Assembly: GCA_030640565.1 (NCBI GenBank)
Contig: DAOWJD010000003.1
Span: 1 to 38,671 of the forward strand
DNA: 38,671 nucleotides
Source of the DNA: Nanobdellota archaeon
GTDB lineage: Archaea > Nanobdellota > Nanobdellia > Pacearchaeales > GW2011-AR1
Reading direction: 5' to 3'
Shown piece after piece: positions 38,252-38,671 of the stretch; position 1 is the stretch's first letter, and each line of letters begins with the position of its first letter. A model generated the notes under the pieces. It made no database searches, was not told the DNA's origin, and saw only the letters and a list, made by a program, of their open reading frames with translations. Both the position numbers and the translations under genes were made by a program.

Positions 38252-38671
38252 TTAGGTTTTAGGTTGTTTTATATGTAAGAATGTCAGGAAAAAAAGATTG
38301 ACAAGTGAAACTGCAAGTATCATCACAAGACTAATCATAGAAGGACTTAACGAAATCCCTAAACCGCTTATTCTCATCATCATCAGCACTAACATTAAAA
38401 CCATAGGAGCAGCAATAACAATGCTGATATATATGTCCATGAGTGTTTCAGCAGTCTTTAATTGTTTTTCCATCTCTAATTTATGCTCAAAAAGAAGAGT
38501 TTTAGATCTTTCTCCAAAGAATTCCGGAAGATTTCCTCCTGATGTTATTGTTGTTGCCAGTCCATTAAACACATCAGCAAGTTTTCTGCTCGGGCTGTTA
38601 AACGACCTATTTCTAAGAGCAGTAACAAGGTCATAACCATAAATATTTATTTCATTTTGAAGTTTTATAAA
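38252..38671 (-). CDS. TadC/GspF-type pilus assembly membrane protein, 3' part
   Basis: The frame is open to the right edge, so the gene begins outside. The visible 139 residues start in the T2SSF domain ('NIYGYDLVTALRNRSFNSPS', then 'LATTITSGGNLPEFFGERSK', the conserved loop-and-helix region) and end with two or three membrane helices ('IAAPMVLMLVLMMMRISGL', 'MISLVMILAVSLVNLFFLTF'). The GTG at 38572 is internal, because upstream codons continue the family sequence. With the next gene it forms the two-platform arrangement of archaeal pili; the ATPase would be expected just off the right edge. Confidence 0.88.
   Translation of the reverse strand, partial: FIKLQNEINIYGYDLVTALRNRSFNSPSRKLADVFNGLATTITSGGNLPEFFGERSKTLLFEHKLEMEKQLKTAETLMDIYISIVIAAPMVLMLVLMMMRISGLGISLSPSMISLVMILAVSLVNLFFLTFLHIKQPKT

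Noticed and set aside
1..38671. tRNA genes, rRNA genes or CRISPR arrays
   Set aside because: Reading both strands I found no tRNA cloverleaf with a GTTCRANYC-type T-loop, no rRNA stretch and no regularly spaced repeats; small divergent RNAs could still be missed by eye.

Overview
The window looks like part of the genome of a small-genome archaeon of the DPANN type (Pacearchaeota/Woesearchaeota-like). This is inferred from gene content, not from a marker-gene tree. All clearly recognisable housekeeping genes are archaeal: aCPSF1/FttA, a self-processing proteasome beta subunit, an archaeal class I CCA-adding enzyme, Mre11-Rad50, TrmB and Lrp regulators, RtcB with archease, an archaeal presenilin homologue, TadC-like pilus membrane proteins, and the OapA/B/C trio. 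The DNA is strongly AT-rich, genes are packed with 1-4 base overlaps, and promoters are archaeal TATA boxes. Many first genes have a TATA box centred about 25 bases before the start codon, so their mRNAs are probably leaderless. Genes inside operons use GGTGA/GGAGG-type ribosome binding sites instead. I see no tRNA, rRNA, CRISPR array or insertion sequence, and no gene-free stretch longer than 300 bases.

Layout. 1-2.1 kb: the 3' end of an RNase J-like nuclease, a small tail-anchored protein behind a probable leaderless 13-codon upstream ORF, and a conserved hypothetical. 2.2-7.0 kb: mre11-rad50, convergent with an M2/M3-like metallopeptidase. 7.1-11.2 kb: proteasome beta, aCPSF1/FttA (split by a one-base frameshift in an A9 run), a deaminase and a presenilin-type intramembrane protease. 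11.2-13.5 kb: a hypothetical, then an operon of an Sm-like small protein, a TrmB regulator and a secreted beta-barrel-like protein. 13.5-16.6 kb (minus strand): CCA-adding enzyme, a sugar-nucleotidyltransferase-like protein, and a two-gene cassette (small basic coiled-coil protein plus AbrB-MNT fusion) bracketed by an imperfect direct repeat of about 30 bases. 16.7-21.6 kb: a hypothetical, then oapC, oapB and oapA on the minus strand, with a plus-strand pair (membrane-tethered HTH/beta-propeller protein and SpeD-like protein) wedged between oapB and oapC.

21.6-30.9 kb (minus strand) is a surface and secretion island: PKD membrane protein, membrane-anchored N-formylglutamate-amidohydrolase-like enzyme, cysteine-rich NAH-repeat protein, small cysteine-rich anchored protein, large secreted Ig-like metalloprotease, a second beta-barrel-like protein and a small anchored protein. 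31-38.7 kb: a tandem Lrp-type regulator, then a minus-strand block read right to left: two TadC/GspF-like pilus platform proteins, two pilin-like proteins, an alpha/alpha-toroid-methyltransferase fusion, archease, a LAGLIDADG endonuclease and rtcB. The first six are spaced as one operon, so pilus assembly and RNA-ligase activation may be co-transcribed.

The best candidates for new biology are the two outer-membrane-like beta-barrel proteins in an archaeal context, the repeat-flanked AbrB-MNT cassette with its apparent operator, the surface island, and the homing endonuclease inserted between the RNA ligase and its activator.
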